A stretch of DNA of 7,215 nucleotides, from contig JACXTO010000048.1 of assembly GCA_016919565.1 (NCBI GenBank), positions 1 through 7,215 on the forward strand, read 5' to 3'. Position 1 is the first letter of the stretch. Each line of letters begins with the position of its first letter. Position numbers and translations under genes: made by a program. This DNA is from Methanomassiliicoccaceae archaeon (lineage in GTDB: Archaea > Thermoplasmatota > Thermoplasmata > Methanomassiliicoccales > UBA472). A model generated the notes under the pieces. It was not told the origin of the DNA, made no database searches, and worked only from the letters and a program-made list of their open reading frames with translations. Below, in pieces: positions 1 to 6,606 of this stretch.

Positions 1-486
1 GAGAGAGGAGAGCGGCAGCCAAGACCTGAACGCCAGGAGCGACAGGAACGGCAAGAGGCGCCCGAGCGCCAAGAGCGGGCCGAGAGGCAGGAACGCGTAG
101 ACCTGATCGAAAAGCCGGCCGCCAAGGTGGAGCTGCTCGCCGAGCCGGACGACGCCGCCGAGGAGAGGCGCGCCCCGGCAAAGAAGCTCAACGCCGCCCA
201 AGAGAAGTTTAAAGGCATCATCAACGAGCTCTCGACCACCTCGAAGGCGAGGCTTTTCGGTGCGAACGGAGCGGTCATCAAGGAGATGCCGGTCAAGGAG
301 CTGGTAAGCTCGCTGAAGGAAGGAACCGAGGGCGTGAGCGCAGTGGTCTTCGACGGCATCGTAACTCAGCGCATACTTGATATCGCGGCTGAGAAGAATA
401 TCGGTACCATCGTCGGCACCAAGATGGGCAACATAACCAAGCAGCCCGCGAACGTCGACGTATGGACCAAGGAAGACCTGAACTGA
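1..486 (+). CDS. dnaG: Archaeal DnaG-type primase, C-terminal part (5' end outside window)
   Basis: The frame is open from base 1 to the TGA at 484-486, giving the last 161 codons of a longer gene. The first 40 or so residues are a low-complexity, highly charged linker built on repeated ERQER-like units. A compact C-terminal domain follows, with the features I associate with archaeal DnaG: KARLFGANGAVIKEMPVKEL, then VVFDGIVTQRILDIAAEKNI and IVGTKMGNITKQP. Archaeal DnaG has a central TOPRIM domain (not in this window) flanked by N- and C-terminal domains; it makes RNA primers in vitro and is known as a subunit of the archaeal RNA exosome. The linker may be a flexible tether between TOPRIM and the tail domain (inference). 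The gene is followed after one base by the AAA+ ATPase gene, so the two are probably cotranscribed and translationally coupled. An internal GTG at 127 is not a start, because the frame continues upstream. Confidence 0.88.
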   Translation, partial: ERGERQPRPERQERQERQEAPERQERAERQERVDLIEKPAAKVELLAEPDDAAEERRAPAKKLNAAQEKFKGIINELSTTSKARLFGANGAVIKEMPVKELVSSLKEGTEGVSAVVFDGIVTQRILDIAAEKNIGTIVGTKMGNITKQPANVDVWTKEDLN

Positions 487-487
487 G

Positions 488-2023
488 ATGACCGAGCGAA
501 GCAAGGGCGGACCGCCCGATTTCGCCTCAATGGACTCCACCGCGGAGATAGAGATACCGAAGGACCCATTGATCCGCGTCATCGGGCAGGACGAGGCGGT
601 CAAGCTGGCGCGCATCGCGGCCCGCCAGCGCCGCCACCTTTTGCTCGTCGGCCCGCCGGGCACCGGTAAATCGATGATCGCCCAGGCGCTATCGCTTTAC
701 CTGGAGAGGCCGAAGGAGGAGGTCCGGGTGGTCCATAATCCGGAGAACCCGGAGAGGCCTTTCATCGAGGTCAAGAGGGACGAGGAGGTTCAGAAGGACC
801 TGGCGTCCCGGGAGTTCGCCTCTGGCGACCTGATCGACCCCAAGAACGCTCCGATCAACGTGGCCGAACGGCTCGGCTACCGCTGCCGCAATTGCGGCAT
901 CTATTCACCTTACACCGAACGCTATTGCCCGAAATGCCAGAAGCCCAAGACCAGCGAAACTGGTTCGGGAGGCAATCCATTCGGGGACCTGATGACCGGC
1001 CTTCTGGAGGCCTCGATGACCGGGGCAAACCTGCCAGGGATGGCGGCCGGAAAGGAGCGCGTGACCACCACCCGGAACCGGTTCGGGAAGGAGGAGGTGG
1101 TCGTCTTCGAAAGGAACGGGGAAATGATCCGCGTCCTGGACCAGGAGGCATTGGAGAAGCGGCGGGAGCTTGAGAAGATATCCCCGCGAAAGGTGCTGGT
1201 GCCGCTGGAGCGCAACTCGTTCATCCTCGCCACCGGAGCGAGCGAGGTCGAGCTGCTCGGGGACGTCCGCCACGACCCGTACGGAGGGCATCCGCAATTG
1301 GGCACTCAGCCCTACAACCGCGTGGTCGCTGGAGCGATCCACGAGGCTCACGAGGGCATACTGTTCATCGACGAGCTTTCCCATCTGGGGCATCTGCAGC
1401 GATTCATCCTTACCGCGATGCAGGAGCGTCGCTTCCCCATATCAGGCAGGAACCCGCAGGGTTCTGGCGCCTCGGTCCGGGTTGACAACGTCCCCTGCGA
1501 GTTCATTTTCGTCGGGGCGTGCAACATACAGGACCTGGAGCAGGTGCTCTCGCCGCTACGATCGCGCATCAACGGCAACGGCTACGAGGTGCTTGTCAAC
1601 ACCACCATGGAGGACGACCCTGAAAACCGGGCGAAGCTGGCGCAGTTCGTGGCACAGGAGATCTCCATGGACCGCAAGATCCCTCACGCATCCATCCCGG
1701 CTGTCGAGGAGATCATTAAGGAAGCTCGCCGCAGGGCGAAGGTATTGGACGGCCACGCCAATTCCCTAACATTGAGATTGAGGGAGCTCGGAGGACTGAT
1801 CAGGGCGGCCGGGGACATGGCCTCAGCGGATGGCGACCCTCTGATCGAGCCGAAGCACATCGCGGTGGCGATCAAGCGCAACAAGAGCGTCGAGGAGCAG
1901 ATCCAGGAACGCTACGGATCGTACACCAAGGGCCTGGGCAAGGACATCAGCTCATCCCAGAAGGAGAGATCGCCGTACTATTTCTGGAACGAGCACGGCG
2001 GCGGCGACCAGATGTTCTCCTGA
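488..2023 (+). CDS. Lon-related AAA+ ATPase with zinc-ribbon insert, no protease domain
   Basis: The product is 511 aa. Visible motifs in order: Walker A GPPGTGKS (residues 55-62) in LLLVGPPGTGKSMIAQAL; a four-cysteine zinc-ribbon motif CxxC...CxxC (C133, C136, C147, C150); Walker B ILFIDEL (D295, E296); a sensor-1 region FVGACN (N346); a likely arginine finger near LSPLRSRI (R358/R360); and a sensor-2/lid region LTLRLRELGGLIRAAGD (about 428-443) typical of Lon/LonB ATPases. The sequence ends soon after the lid with an aromatic tail (SPYYFWNEH), leaving no room for the C-terminal Ser-Lys protease domain of archaeal LonB. No transmembrane insert is obvious between Walker A and B, where archaeal LonB has its membrane anchor; the zinc ribbon lies in that interval. 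It is therefore probably a soluble remodelling ATPase rather than a protease; substrate unknown. ATG 488 lies one base after the dnaG stop (TGAGATG), which supports coupled translation. Confidence 0.85.
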   Translation: MTERSKGGPPDFASMDSTAEIEIPKDPLIRVIGQDEAVKLARIAARQRRHLLLVGPPGTGKSMIAQALSLYLERPKEEVRVVHNPENPERPFIEVKRDEEVQKDLASREFASGDLIDPKNAPINVAERLGYRCRNCGIYSPYTERYCPKCQKPKTSETGSGGNPFGDLMTGLLEASMTGANLPGMAAGKERVTTTRNRFGKEEVVVFERNGEMIRVLDQEALEKRRELEKISPRKVLVPLERNSFILATGASEVELLGDVRHDPYGGHPQLGTQPYNRVVAGAIHEAHEGILFIDELSHLGHLQRFILTAMQERRFPISGRNPQGSGASVRVDNVPCEFIFVGACNIQDLEQVLSPLRSRINGNGYEVLVNTTMEDDPENRAKLAQFVAQEISMDRKIPHASIPAVEEIIKEARRRAKVLDGHANSLTLRLRELGGLIRAAGDMASADGDPLIEPKHIAVAIKRNKSVEEQIQERYGSYTKGLGKDISSSQKERSPYYFWNEHGGGDQMFS

Positions 2024-2024
2024 A

Positions 2025-2459
2025 TCAGAGGAAGAGCTGCATCCGGAAGGCGTCATCGCCATTGGAGTAGTACTTTACTATCCGGCCAGTCAGCTGGAAG
2101 CCCATCTTCTCGTAGAAGCGGATCGCCACCTGATTCGTCACCCGGACCTCTAAGGCTATCATCCTCATCCCCTTGACCGCGCACTGTCGCTGCCATTCCC
2201 TGTAGAGTACTCCGCCGCATCCCTTCCCCCGGTGCTTCGGGTCGACCGCCAGCATCAATATGCGCGCCTCGGTCCGGGACATCATGATACCGAAGATGAA
2301 GCCGATGGTCTGGCCATCCTCCTCGGCGATGATGAACCCCTCGGGCCAATAATTGTACAGATCAAGGAACAGTGTGGGATTGTAATTCTCGCTGAGGGAG
2401 TTGCAGGCCAGCTCATAGACCCGCGTCAAATCCCTCGGTCCGAAACGCCTCAGCTGCAC
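2025..2459 (-). CDS. rimI: RimI/Ard1-like protein N-terminal acetyltransferase (GNAT family)
   Basis: The product is 144 aa, a normal length for a single-domain GNAT enzyme. The acetyl-CoA binding motif A is RGKGCG (R77-G82) after the beta-4 strand ILMLAVDP. It is followed by the diagnostic C-terminal block LEVRVTNQVAIRFYEKMGF and a Tyr-Tyr/Asp-Asp segment (KYYSNGDDAFRMQL), as in archaeal RimI/Ard1 proteins that acetylate protein alpha-amino groups from acetyl-CoA. The start is a GTG, preceded by GGGGGT at a suitable distance; the frame is open back to the TAG stop of the upstream PLD gene five codons earlier, so no ATG choice exists. The gene is last in the minus-strand run. Its TGA is separated by one base from the TGA of the convergent ATPase gene. 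The exact substrate (ribosomal S18 versus broad NatA-like) cannot be read from the sequence. Confidence 0.9.
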   Translation of the reverse strand: MQLRRFGPRDLTRVYELACNSLSENYNPTLFLDLYNYWPEGFIIAEEDGQTIGFIFGIMMSRTEARILMLAVDPKHRGKGCGGVLYREWQRQCAVKGMRMIALEVRVTNQVAIRFYEKMGFQLTGRIVKYYSNGDDAFRMQLFL

Positions 2460-2468
2460 TGGGACTCG

Positions 2469-2475
2469 AACCCCC
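2469..2475 (-). promoter_or_regulatory. Shine-Dalgarno for rimI overlapping the upstream stop codon
   Basis: On the minus strand TAGGGGGTT spans the PLD stop codon and supplies GGGGGT about ten bases upstream of the GTG start of rimI. It can pair with the archaeal anti-Shine-Dalgarno sequence using one G-U pair. Overlap of the stop and the ribosome-binding site suggests re-initiation by ribosomes finishing the PLD gene. Confidence 0.55.
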
Positions 2476-4502
2476 TAATGCCTCTTAATCCTTACCAGCA
2501 CCCTCCATAACGTGAGAACGGAGCCAGCGGCGACCACCGCCAAGACCCAATCCTGGCCGGCGGTCTTCTCTCTAGGGATCACGCGAATATCCAGAAGGTC
2601 GGTGGCGCTGTTGTTGAAGCCGTCGAAGACCGTCACTCGAAGGCGGTACCTTCCGGCCGGCAGCTCCGCCCGGTAAAGCCGGCCAACGAGCTCGACCGCG
2701 CCGTCATCGAGCAGGTCCCATTCCACGCGAGAAATGCCAGATTCGTCACTGCAATTCCCGGCGCTGATGAGGATGGGCTCTCCCTCCGTCACCTCGAGCC
2801 GCATTCCCGCGATATCGATCTCGGGTGGGTCCGGGTCGTCCATCCAATCCCTCTCGAACGTCCGCGCGTAGAACTCGGCCACCACGGCGGATTCCACAAG
2901 GAGGCCGCACTCGCGATTGTCCAACAGTGCCGCTAGCCCCCAATTGATGCTCGATACCAGAACTGTTTCGTCCACAACCATCCCCTTGTTGTGCAGCGCC
3001 TCGAACCCCTGATAGCGCGAGACTAGCTTCGCATGCAGCGGCAAGCCAAGTCGGTCGCCTTCCTGTTCTATCAATTCTGAGGCAAGGGTGTTGTTCTTCG
3101 TGCCCATCTGATTGTACCATTCGTCGTCCAGAAGGATGCGCACCTCAACGCCTCTCCTTGCTGCCGAGGTCAAAGCAGGCAGCAGGTGCTCGCGCAACAA
3201 CCCCTCCTCGAAGTAGAGCTGCTCGACAAGTATGCGGTCCGTCGCTTCGGAGATGATCTGCAACAATGAAGCAAACGACCAATCGGGCGATATCACTGGA
3301 GACACTTTCGCTTTGGCAATGACCATGTCCGTCAGGTCGAAGGAGCTCTCGTTGTGCAGTGGGGAGAACTCGTATCCAGAAGAATGATGCTGCTGTATAT
3401 CCGGGCGCCTGGCTCTGGAATCGGAATCGAACATTCGGACGAAGAAGGCGGCCAGCTCGGCGGATTCCACCACCATACCCCATCCCCGATTGCCGTTCAG
3501 GGAGCTTTCCAGCAGATTCTCGGACATCACCAATAGGCGACGCTCATCAACCACCAGGTACTTGCAGTGAAGGTAGGCGAACCGCTTGTACCCGTGATAC
3601 GATTTGATCATGTTCACGTTCGCCCCGGAGGCCTGCAGAGCGTCCAGCGCCCCATTCTCCGCCTTGCTCCTACCGCCGACTGGCTCCGCCTCGACAAGCA
3701 AGTTGACGACGACGCCTCGTTCCGAGCAGTTCAGCAGCGCCCCCACAACGTATCGGTCGGAGATCTCGTAGATCGCTAACCGCACCGAGGACTGTGCGTA
3801 GGCCAGCTCCCGGAGTATCCTCTCCCTTCCCTGCTCGGGGAAGGTGAATGGCTCCACGAGCGCCTCTGCTGAGGTCGGCTCTAGTTCCGCCCTGCCAGCA
3901 ACGATGATGCTCCAGTCGCTGAGCCGATCGCTGTCGGGAGCATCGAGGCGCGCCAACGATTCACCCATGCCAGGCTTGGGGCAGGGGTCTCCCCGCCACC
4001 CCGCACCTACATAATCAGACGATCCGTAGGATAATGCATCGATGACCGACGAACCCTGGTCGATCAGGAAAACCTCATCGCCGGCATCCGAGAGGATGAA
4101 GCTTCCCTTCTTGGTGAGGGAGGGATCGTCGAAGGAGAGCGCTTTATGGGCATCGTGGATCCGCTCGAACATGGAAAGGTCGCCGCAGAACGCCTGCGTT
4201 TGACCGGGAAGGAGGACGAGATGCCCTATAGTGAGGGAACCTTCGCCGTCGCTCAGCTTCATGCCGACGAGATCGATCGCCATGGATGCGGAGTTGCCCA
4301 GGATCACGTACTCCATCTCGAACGCCGGCATGATCTCTTGGATCAACAATCCCGGGGCGGCTTGCACAGAGTCGTCGGTAGCTTCGCCGACTTGCTCTTC
4401 AGTAACAGTATTGGCGTTGATCTCGCAGCCGGAGGATGAGAGGCCGTACTGGATGGTGGGGAGTACCAGGACGAAGAACAATGCCAGGCTAGGCCATCTC
4501 AT
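2475..4502 (-). CDS. Secreted, membrane-anchored lamin-tail/phospholipase D-like protein
   Basis: The product is 675 aa. Layout: N-terminal signal peptide (basic MRWP, hydrophobic 5-21, Cys26 without a good lipobox); a lamin-tail domain at about 48-160 (IQEIMP...EYVILGN...DLVGMKLSDGEGS); two PLD catalytic modules with intact HKD motifs, the first at H312-x-K314-x4-D319 with S327/N329, the second at H504-x-K506-x4-D511 with S518/N520; an Ig/PKD-like beta domain at about 558-645; and a C-terminal membrane helix (about 651-668) ending in the basic tail RIKRH. This predicts an extracellular protein held by its C-terminus. The HKD superfamily includes phospholipases, cardiolipin synthases and nucleases, and lamin-tail domains often accompany secreted PLDs or nucleases, so the substrate could be lipid or nucleic acid; I cannot tell which. 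ATG 4502 was chosen because it gives a proper signal peptide. It sits 58 bases after the TPI stop with no evident promoter, so it is probably part of the same transcript. It ends in TAG. Confidence 0.86.
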   Translation of the reverse strand: MRWPSLALFFVLVLPTIQYGLSSSGCEINANTVTEEQVGEATDDSVQAAPGLLIQEIMPAFEMEYVILGNSASMAIDLVGMKLSDGEGSLTIGHLVLLPGQTQAFCGDLSMFERIHDAHKALSFDDPSLTKKGSFILSDAGDEVFLIDQGSSVIDALSYGSSDYVGAGWRGDPCPKPGMGESLARLDAPDSDRLSDWSIIVAGRAELEPTSAEALVEPFTFPEQGRERILRELAYAQSSVRLAIYEISDRYVVGALLNCSERGVVVNLLVEAEPVGGRSKAENGALDALQASGANVNMIKSYHGYKRFAYLHCKYLVVDERRLLVMSENLLESSLNGNRGWGMVVESAELAAFFVRMFDSDSRARRPDIQQHHSSGYEFSPLHNESSFDLTDMVIAKAKVSPVISPDWSFASLLQIISEATDRILVEQLYFEEGLLREHLLPALTSAARRGVEVRILLDDEWYNQMGTKNNTLASELIEQEGDRLGLPLHAKLVSRYQGFEALHNKGMVVDETVLVSSINWGLAALLDNRECGLLVESAVVAEFYARTFERDWMDDPDPPEIDIAGMRLEVTEGEPILISAGNCSDESGISRVEWDLLDDGAVELVGRLYRAELPAGRYRLRVTVFDGFNNSATDLLDIRVIPREKTAGQDWVLAVVAAGSVLTLWRVLVRIKRH

Positions 4503-4560
4503 CGAGCTTGAGAACGACCATCCGGGGCTTTTTCCAAACGGTTACAATCATCCTTTGGCA

Positions 4561-5238
4561 CTAAACGAAACGGATCAGGTCACGCAACGCCTGCTTCTGG
4601 TCCTTCGCCTTCACGACGCCCGAGGCCAGGAGGACGCCTTTCGCTCCGAGCTCGATCGCTTTCTTGACGTCTTGCCCGTTCTTGACGCCCGCCCCGCACA
4701 ACACCGGGATGGAGGAATCGATCTGGTGCACGGCCCGGACCGCTTCGATAACGATATCGGGCTTGGCGCTGGTCACGCTCACGTCCCCTCCGATCAGCTC
4801 GGGTGGCTCGACCGCTACCATATCGGGGGCGAATATCGCCACTTCCCCCGAGGAATTGGCGCTGTCGGCGCAGATGCACGTCCGCAGGTCCGCCCTCTTA
4901 CATGCCAACACGACGCTTCGGATCCCCTCCATGCCGAGGCGGTGCTCCGAGTGGTTCACCAGGGTGCCGATCGCTCCGGCGCGACGGACCGACTCCGCGG
5001 TCACCCAGCCGGTGGCCGAACCCGGGGTCTTGTGATCGACGTGCTGCGCCATTACTGGCAACGTAACCGAGGAGGCGACCCTGCCGAGCTCGACCATCGG
5101 GGGGCAAGCGACAATGCTCACGCCCGATTCCCCGGCGACCTCGGCGCAGGCGCGTGCCAGAGCCAGCGCTCCCTCTCCCTCGACCTCTGTATATGCCTTG
5201 AAGTTCACGATGATGAGCGGGAACCGGATCTCACTCAA
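4561..5238 (-). CDS. tpiA: Triosephosphate isomerase, archaeal type
   Basis: The product is 225 aa, the normal short length for archaeal TIM (bacterial and eukaryotic enzymes are near 250). It interconverts glyceraldehyde-3-phosphate and dihydroxyacetone phosphate in the cytoplasm. Signature elements are all present: NFKAY near residue 12 with the substrate-binding Asn and Lys; NHSEHR with the catalytic His; AVEPPELIG with the catalytic Glu; and the phosphate-binding GAGVKNGQD and GVLLASGVV near the C-terminus. The start is a TTG, because no ATG gives a sensible N-terminus in this frame; MSEIRFPLIIVNFKAY aligns with the usual beginning of the family, and AGAGG lies about ten bases upstream. 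The gene follows the fructose-bisphosphate aldolase/phosphatase gene and supplies its substrate balance, so a gluconeogenic operon is likely. It ends in TAG at the expected family terminus. Confidence 0.95.
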   Translation of the reverse strand: MSEIRFPLIIVNFKAYTEVEGEGALALARACAEVAGESGVSIVACPPMVELGRVASSVTLPVMAQHVDHKTPGSATGWVTAESVRRAGAIGTLVNHSEHRLGMEGIRSVVLACKRADLRTCICADSANSSGEVAIFAPDMVAVEPPELIGGDVSVTSAKPDIVIEAVRAVHQIDSSIPVLCGAGVKNGQDVKKAIELGAKGVLLASGVVKAKDQKQALRDLIRFV

Positions 5239-5287
5239 TGTCTTCCATCCTCTTTGTGAGCTTCTCCAGGACGGCCGGCCGGGTGGT
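5231..5287 (-). other. In-frame family-like C-terminal extension of fbp beyond its TAG codon
   Basis: Reading on in the fbp frame past TAG 5288-5290 gives 18 codons, TTRPAVLEKLTKRMEDIE, and then TGA at 5231-5233. From memory, the Sulfolobus tokodaii enzyme continues EMEYTTLPLILEKLKDRF at this place, so TT, P, LEKL and R align without gaps and the TAG takes the position of the tyrosine. The extension fills the whole gap to the tpiA TTG at 5238 and overlaps that gene by eight bases, a usual operon junction. The stretch therefore looks like genuine coding sequence interrupted by one amber codon. Whether it is translated is unknown. Confidence 0.72.
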
Positions 5288-6373
5288 CTACTCCATTTCT
5301 TCCGGTCCGAGGATCGATGGCATGAAGGGCCCGTGCTGGCGGATGTAGATCGATGCCCTGACGGCCTTCTTGCGTGCCTCGTCCCAGACGCTGCCGGCGA
5401 AGAAGTCCACCGGCTTGTGGACGCCGACCGGCGAGCCCGGGTCCTCGCATCCCTGCAGCTTGCCGTTGCTTATCTGGAAGCCAAGACAGACGATGCGTGG
5501 CGGCCCGTCGAAGAACGTCGGGTCCGAGTCCTCGACCGAGCATGGGTAGAGCGCCCCGTAATGCGAACCGCGCATCCATCCGGCCACGAGCGCCGGGAAC
5601 ATGAACGGCTGCAGCACCTCGCCGACGGCCGGGAAGCCGCTCTGGCAACGCACCAGGCACACCGGGTCGTCCTTGCCGACGTACTTGCCGGCGCAGACGT
5701 TCAGCTTCTCCGTGCTGACGACCGCTCCGACGTCCAGCGCCGGGTCCTTGGAGAAGACCCGCTTGATGGCGTACCTGGTGGTATCGCCCAGCAGGCTGAG
5801 GATGTCGTAGCTCTCCTCCGGCGCGGACATCACGATCTTCTTGCACTTGAAAACGTCGACTATCTCGAACTTGAAGCCCTCGTGGGCCCGAGGATCGATC
5901 ACCAATCCAGTGGTGGTGAACGGGTCCATGAATATGCGGCAAAGAGGCATCGAGTAGGCGGACGGCTCGGTCTTGTCGGCCATGAAGAAAAGCACCGGCT
6001 CTGAACCGCGCTCAGTTATCTCCATCTCCGCCGCCCCCGGCCCGGCGCCACGGACGTTGCCGGAGAACGCGTCCTTGAGGATGTCCTGCCCGGCGGCGTA
6101 GAGCTTCATGTCCTTGGCGATCTTGGACGCGTCCTTGAACGCCTCCCATGCCAATCCGTGGACGTCCTTGTGGTTCTCGCCCTTGAAGTGGGTCATGTAC
6201 AGGTTGATGTCGTCCCCGACCCTGGTCACATAGAAGTCGTTGATCGTTCCGGCCTTGACGCCGTCGCGCATGATCTCCTCGCATCGCGCCATCATCTTTG
6301 GATGGGGGCGGGAGTGTCCGACCACGGACCCGACGTCGGCCTTGATGACAGAAACTGTTACCTTGTTAGACAT
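5288..6373 (-). CDS. fbp: Fructose-1,6-bisphosphate aldolase/phosphatase (ends early at an amber codon)
   Basis: The product is 361 aa to the first stop. This is the bifunctional archaeal class V FBP aldolase/phosphatase, which condenses DHAP and G3P and then dephosphorylates FBP to fructose-6-phosphate, making gluconeogenesis unidirectional. Family landmarks: N-terminal VSVIKADVGS and a Mg-binding GDD (about 53-55), AAGQD and SGNVRGAGPG (about 93-112), MADKTEPSAY (131-140), the Schiff-base loop AGKYVGKDDPV with Tyr231 and Lys234 as catalytic pair, GWMRGSHYG, FDGPPR, and RQHGPFMP near the end. The N-terminus is firm: ATG 6373 follows a TATA box by about 45 bases. The C-terminus is odd. The frame stops at TAG 5288-5290 directly after EEME, where relatives as I recall continue EMEYTTLP; in-frame homologous codons continue to a TGA at 5231-5233 (see the separate entry). 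As written, the protein would lack the C-terminal lid segment used in the aldolase conformation. Confidence 0.93.
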   Translation of the reverse strand: MSNKVTVSVIKADVGSVVGHSRPHPKMMARCEEIMRDGVKAGTINDFYVTRVGDDINLYMTHFKGENHKDVHGLAWEAFKDASKIAKDMKLYAAGQDILKDAFSGNVRGAGPGAAEMEITERGSEPVLFFMADKTEPSAYSMPLCRIFMDPFTTTGLVIDPRAHEGFKFEIVDVFKCKKIVMSAPEESYDILSLLGDTTRYAIKRVFSKDPALDVGAVVSTEKLNVCAGKYVGKDDPVCLVRCQSGFPAVGEVLQPFMFPALVAGWMRGSHYGALYPCSVEDSDPTFFDGPPRIVCLGFQISNGKLQGCEDPGSPVGVHKPVDFFAGSVWDEARKKAVRASIYIRQHGPFMPSILGPEEME

Positions 6374-6416
6374 ATGGCATTCCCTTCTGCTTAATCACTT
6401 TCATGAATGAAATGGC

Positions 6417-6430
6417 TATATAAATTATTT
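6417..6430 (-). promoter_or_regulatory. TATA box and BRE upstream of fbp
   Basis: On the minus strand AAATAATTTATATA combines a purine-rich BRE-like AAATAA (6430-6425) with a strong archaeal TATA box TTTATATA (6424-6417). A transcription start about 25 bases downstream falls near 6396, giving a leader of about 22 bases that contains the weak Shine-Dalgarno-like GAAGGGA before ATG 6373. It likely drives the fbp-tpiA unit and perhaps the two genes behind it. Confidence 0.75.
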
Positions 6431-6458
6431 CCCCATCCCGTCGGCCTTTTCACATCAG

Positions 6459-6468
6459 GCCCATGGGC
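6459..6468. repeat. 10-bp perfect palindrome upstream of the fbp promoter
   Basis: GCCCATGGGC is perfectly self-complementary and lies about 30 bases upstream of the BRE of the fbp promoter. It could be a binding site for a dimeric regulator, but a single 10-bp palindrome is weak evidence. Confidence 0.35.
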
Positions 6469-6506
6469 TTGGTCAGGTTACGAGCCACCGCGAGATGCAG
6501 CTTCCT

Positions 6507-6520
6507 TGAGCAGTTGCTCA
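6507..6520. repeat. Short dyad TGAGCA-GT-TGCTCA in the fdx-fbp spacer
   Basis: Two perfect 6-bp arms separated by two bases form a 14-bp dyad about 75 bases upstream of the fbp TATA/BRE. The two-base centre is too short for an RNA hairpin loop without opening pairs, so a DNA-binding dimer site is the more natural reading. No regulator is identifiable. Confidence 0.35.
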
Positions 6521-6544
6521 CAATTCTGCTCTGGCACAGTTATT

Positions 6545-6557
6545 GCATCTTCGATGC
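6545..6557. repeat. Small hairpin GCATC-TTC-GATGC
   Basis: A 5-bp perfect stem with a three-base loop lies in the gene-free spacer between the ferredoxin and fbp genes. It may be chance; it is listed because it is one of four dyads in 270 bases. Confidence 0.25.
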
Positions 6558-6606
6558 TGCGTTTGGCGCCTTTGACCGAATTGCCTCTGATCCTGGACTA
6601 GCGGAT

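Noticed and set aside
905..1393. Minus-strand open frame of 162 codons inside the ATPase gene
   Set aside because: The opposite strand encodes the zinc ribbon and Walker B motifs; the antisense frame has no ribosome-binding site or family resemblance.
2457..2475. A tRNA T-arm-like string on the minus strand (GGGGGTTCGAGTCCC)
   Set aside because: Only three of the five T-stem pairs form, and no matching acceptor stem, anticodon arm or D-arm exists upstream, where the PLD gene is coding. It is better explained as stop codon plus Shine-Dalgarno.
4492..4563. Possible readthrough of the tpiA TAG
   Set aside because: The extension is 23 residues before another TAG, overlaps the PLD start and is not family-like; tpiA already ends at its normal length and motif.
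4231..5259. Long plus-strand open frame of 342 codons opposite tpiA and the PLD gene
   Set aside because: It is antisense to two well-recognised genes, shows no family motifs and has low-complexity Arg/His/Asp composition typical of a high-GC shadow frame.
5114..6004. Plus-strand open frame of 296 codons opposite fbp
   Set aside because: It is rich in Arg, Ala, Asp and His with no recognisable domain, and lies fully antisense to the conserved fbp gene.
6407..6601. Plus-strand 64-codon frame in the spacer
   Set aside because: It has no ribosome-binding site, no resemblance to a known family, and it lies antisense to the fbp promoter.
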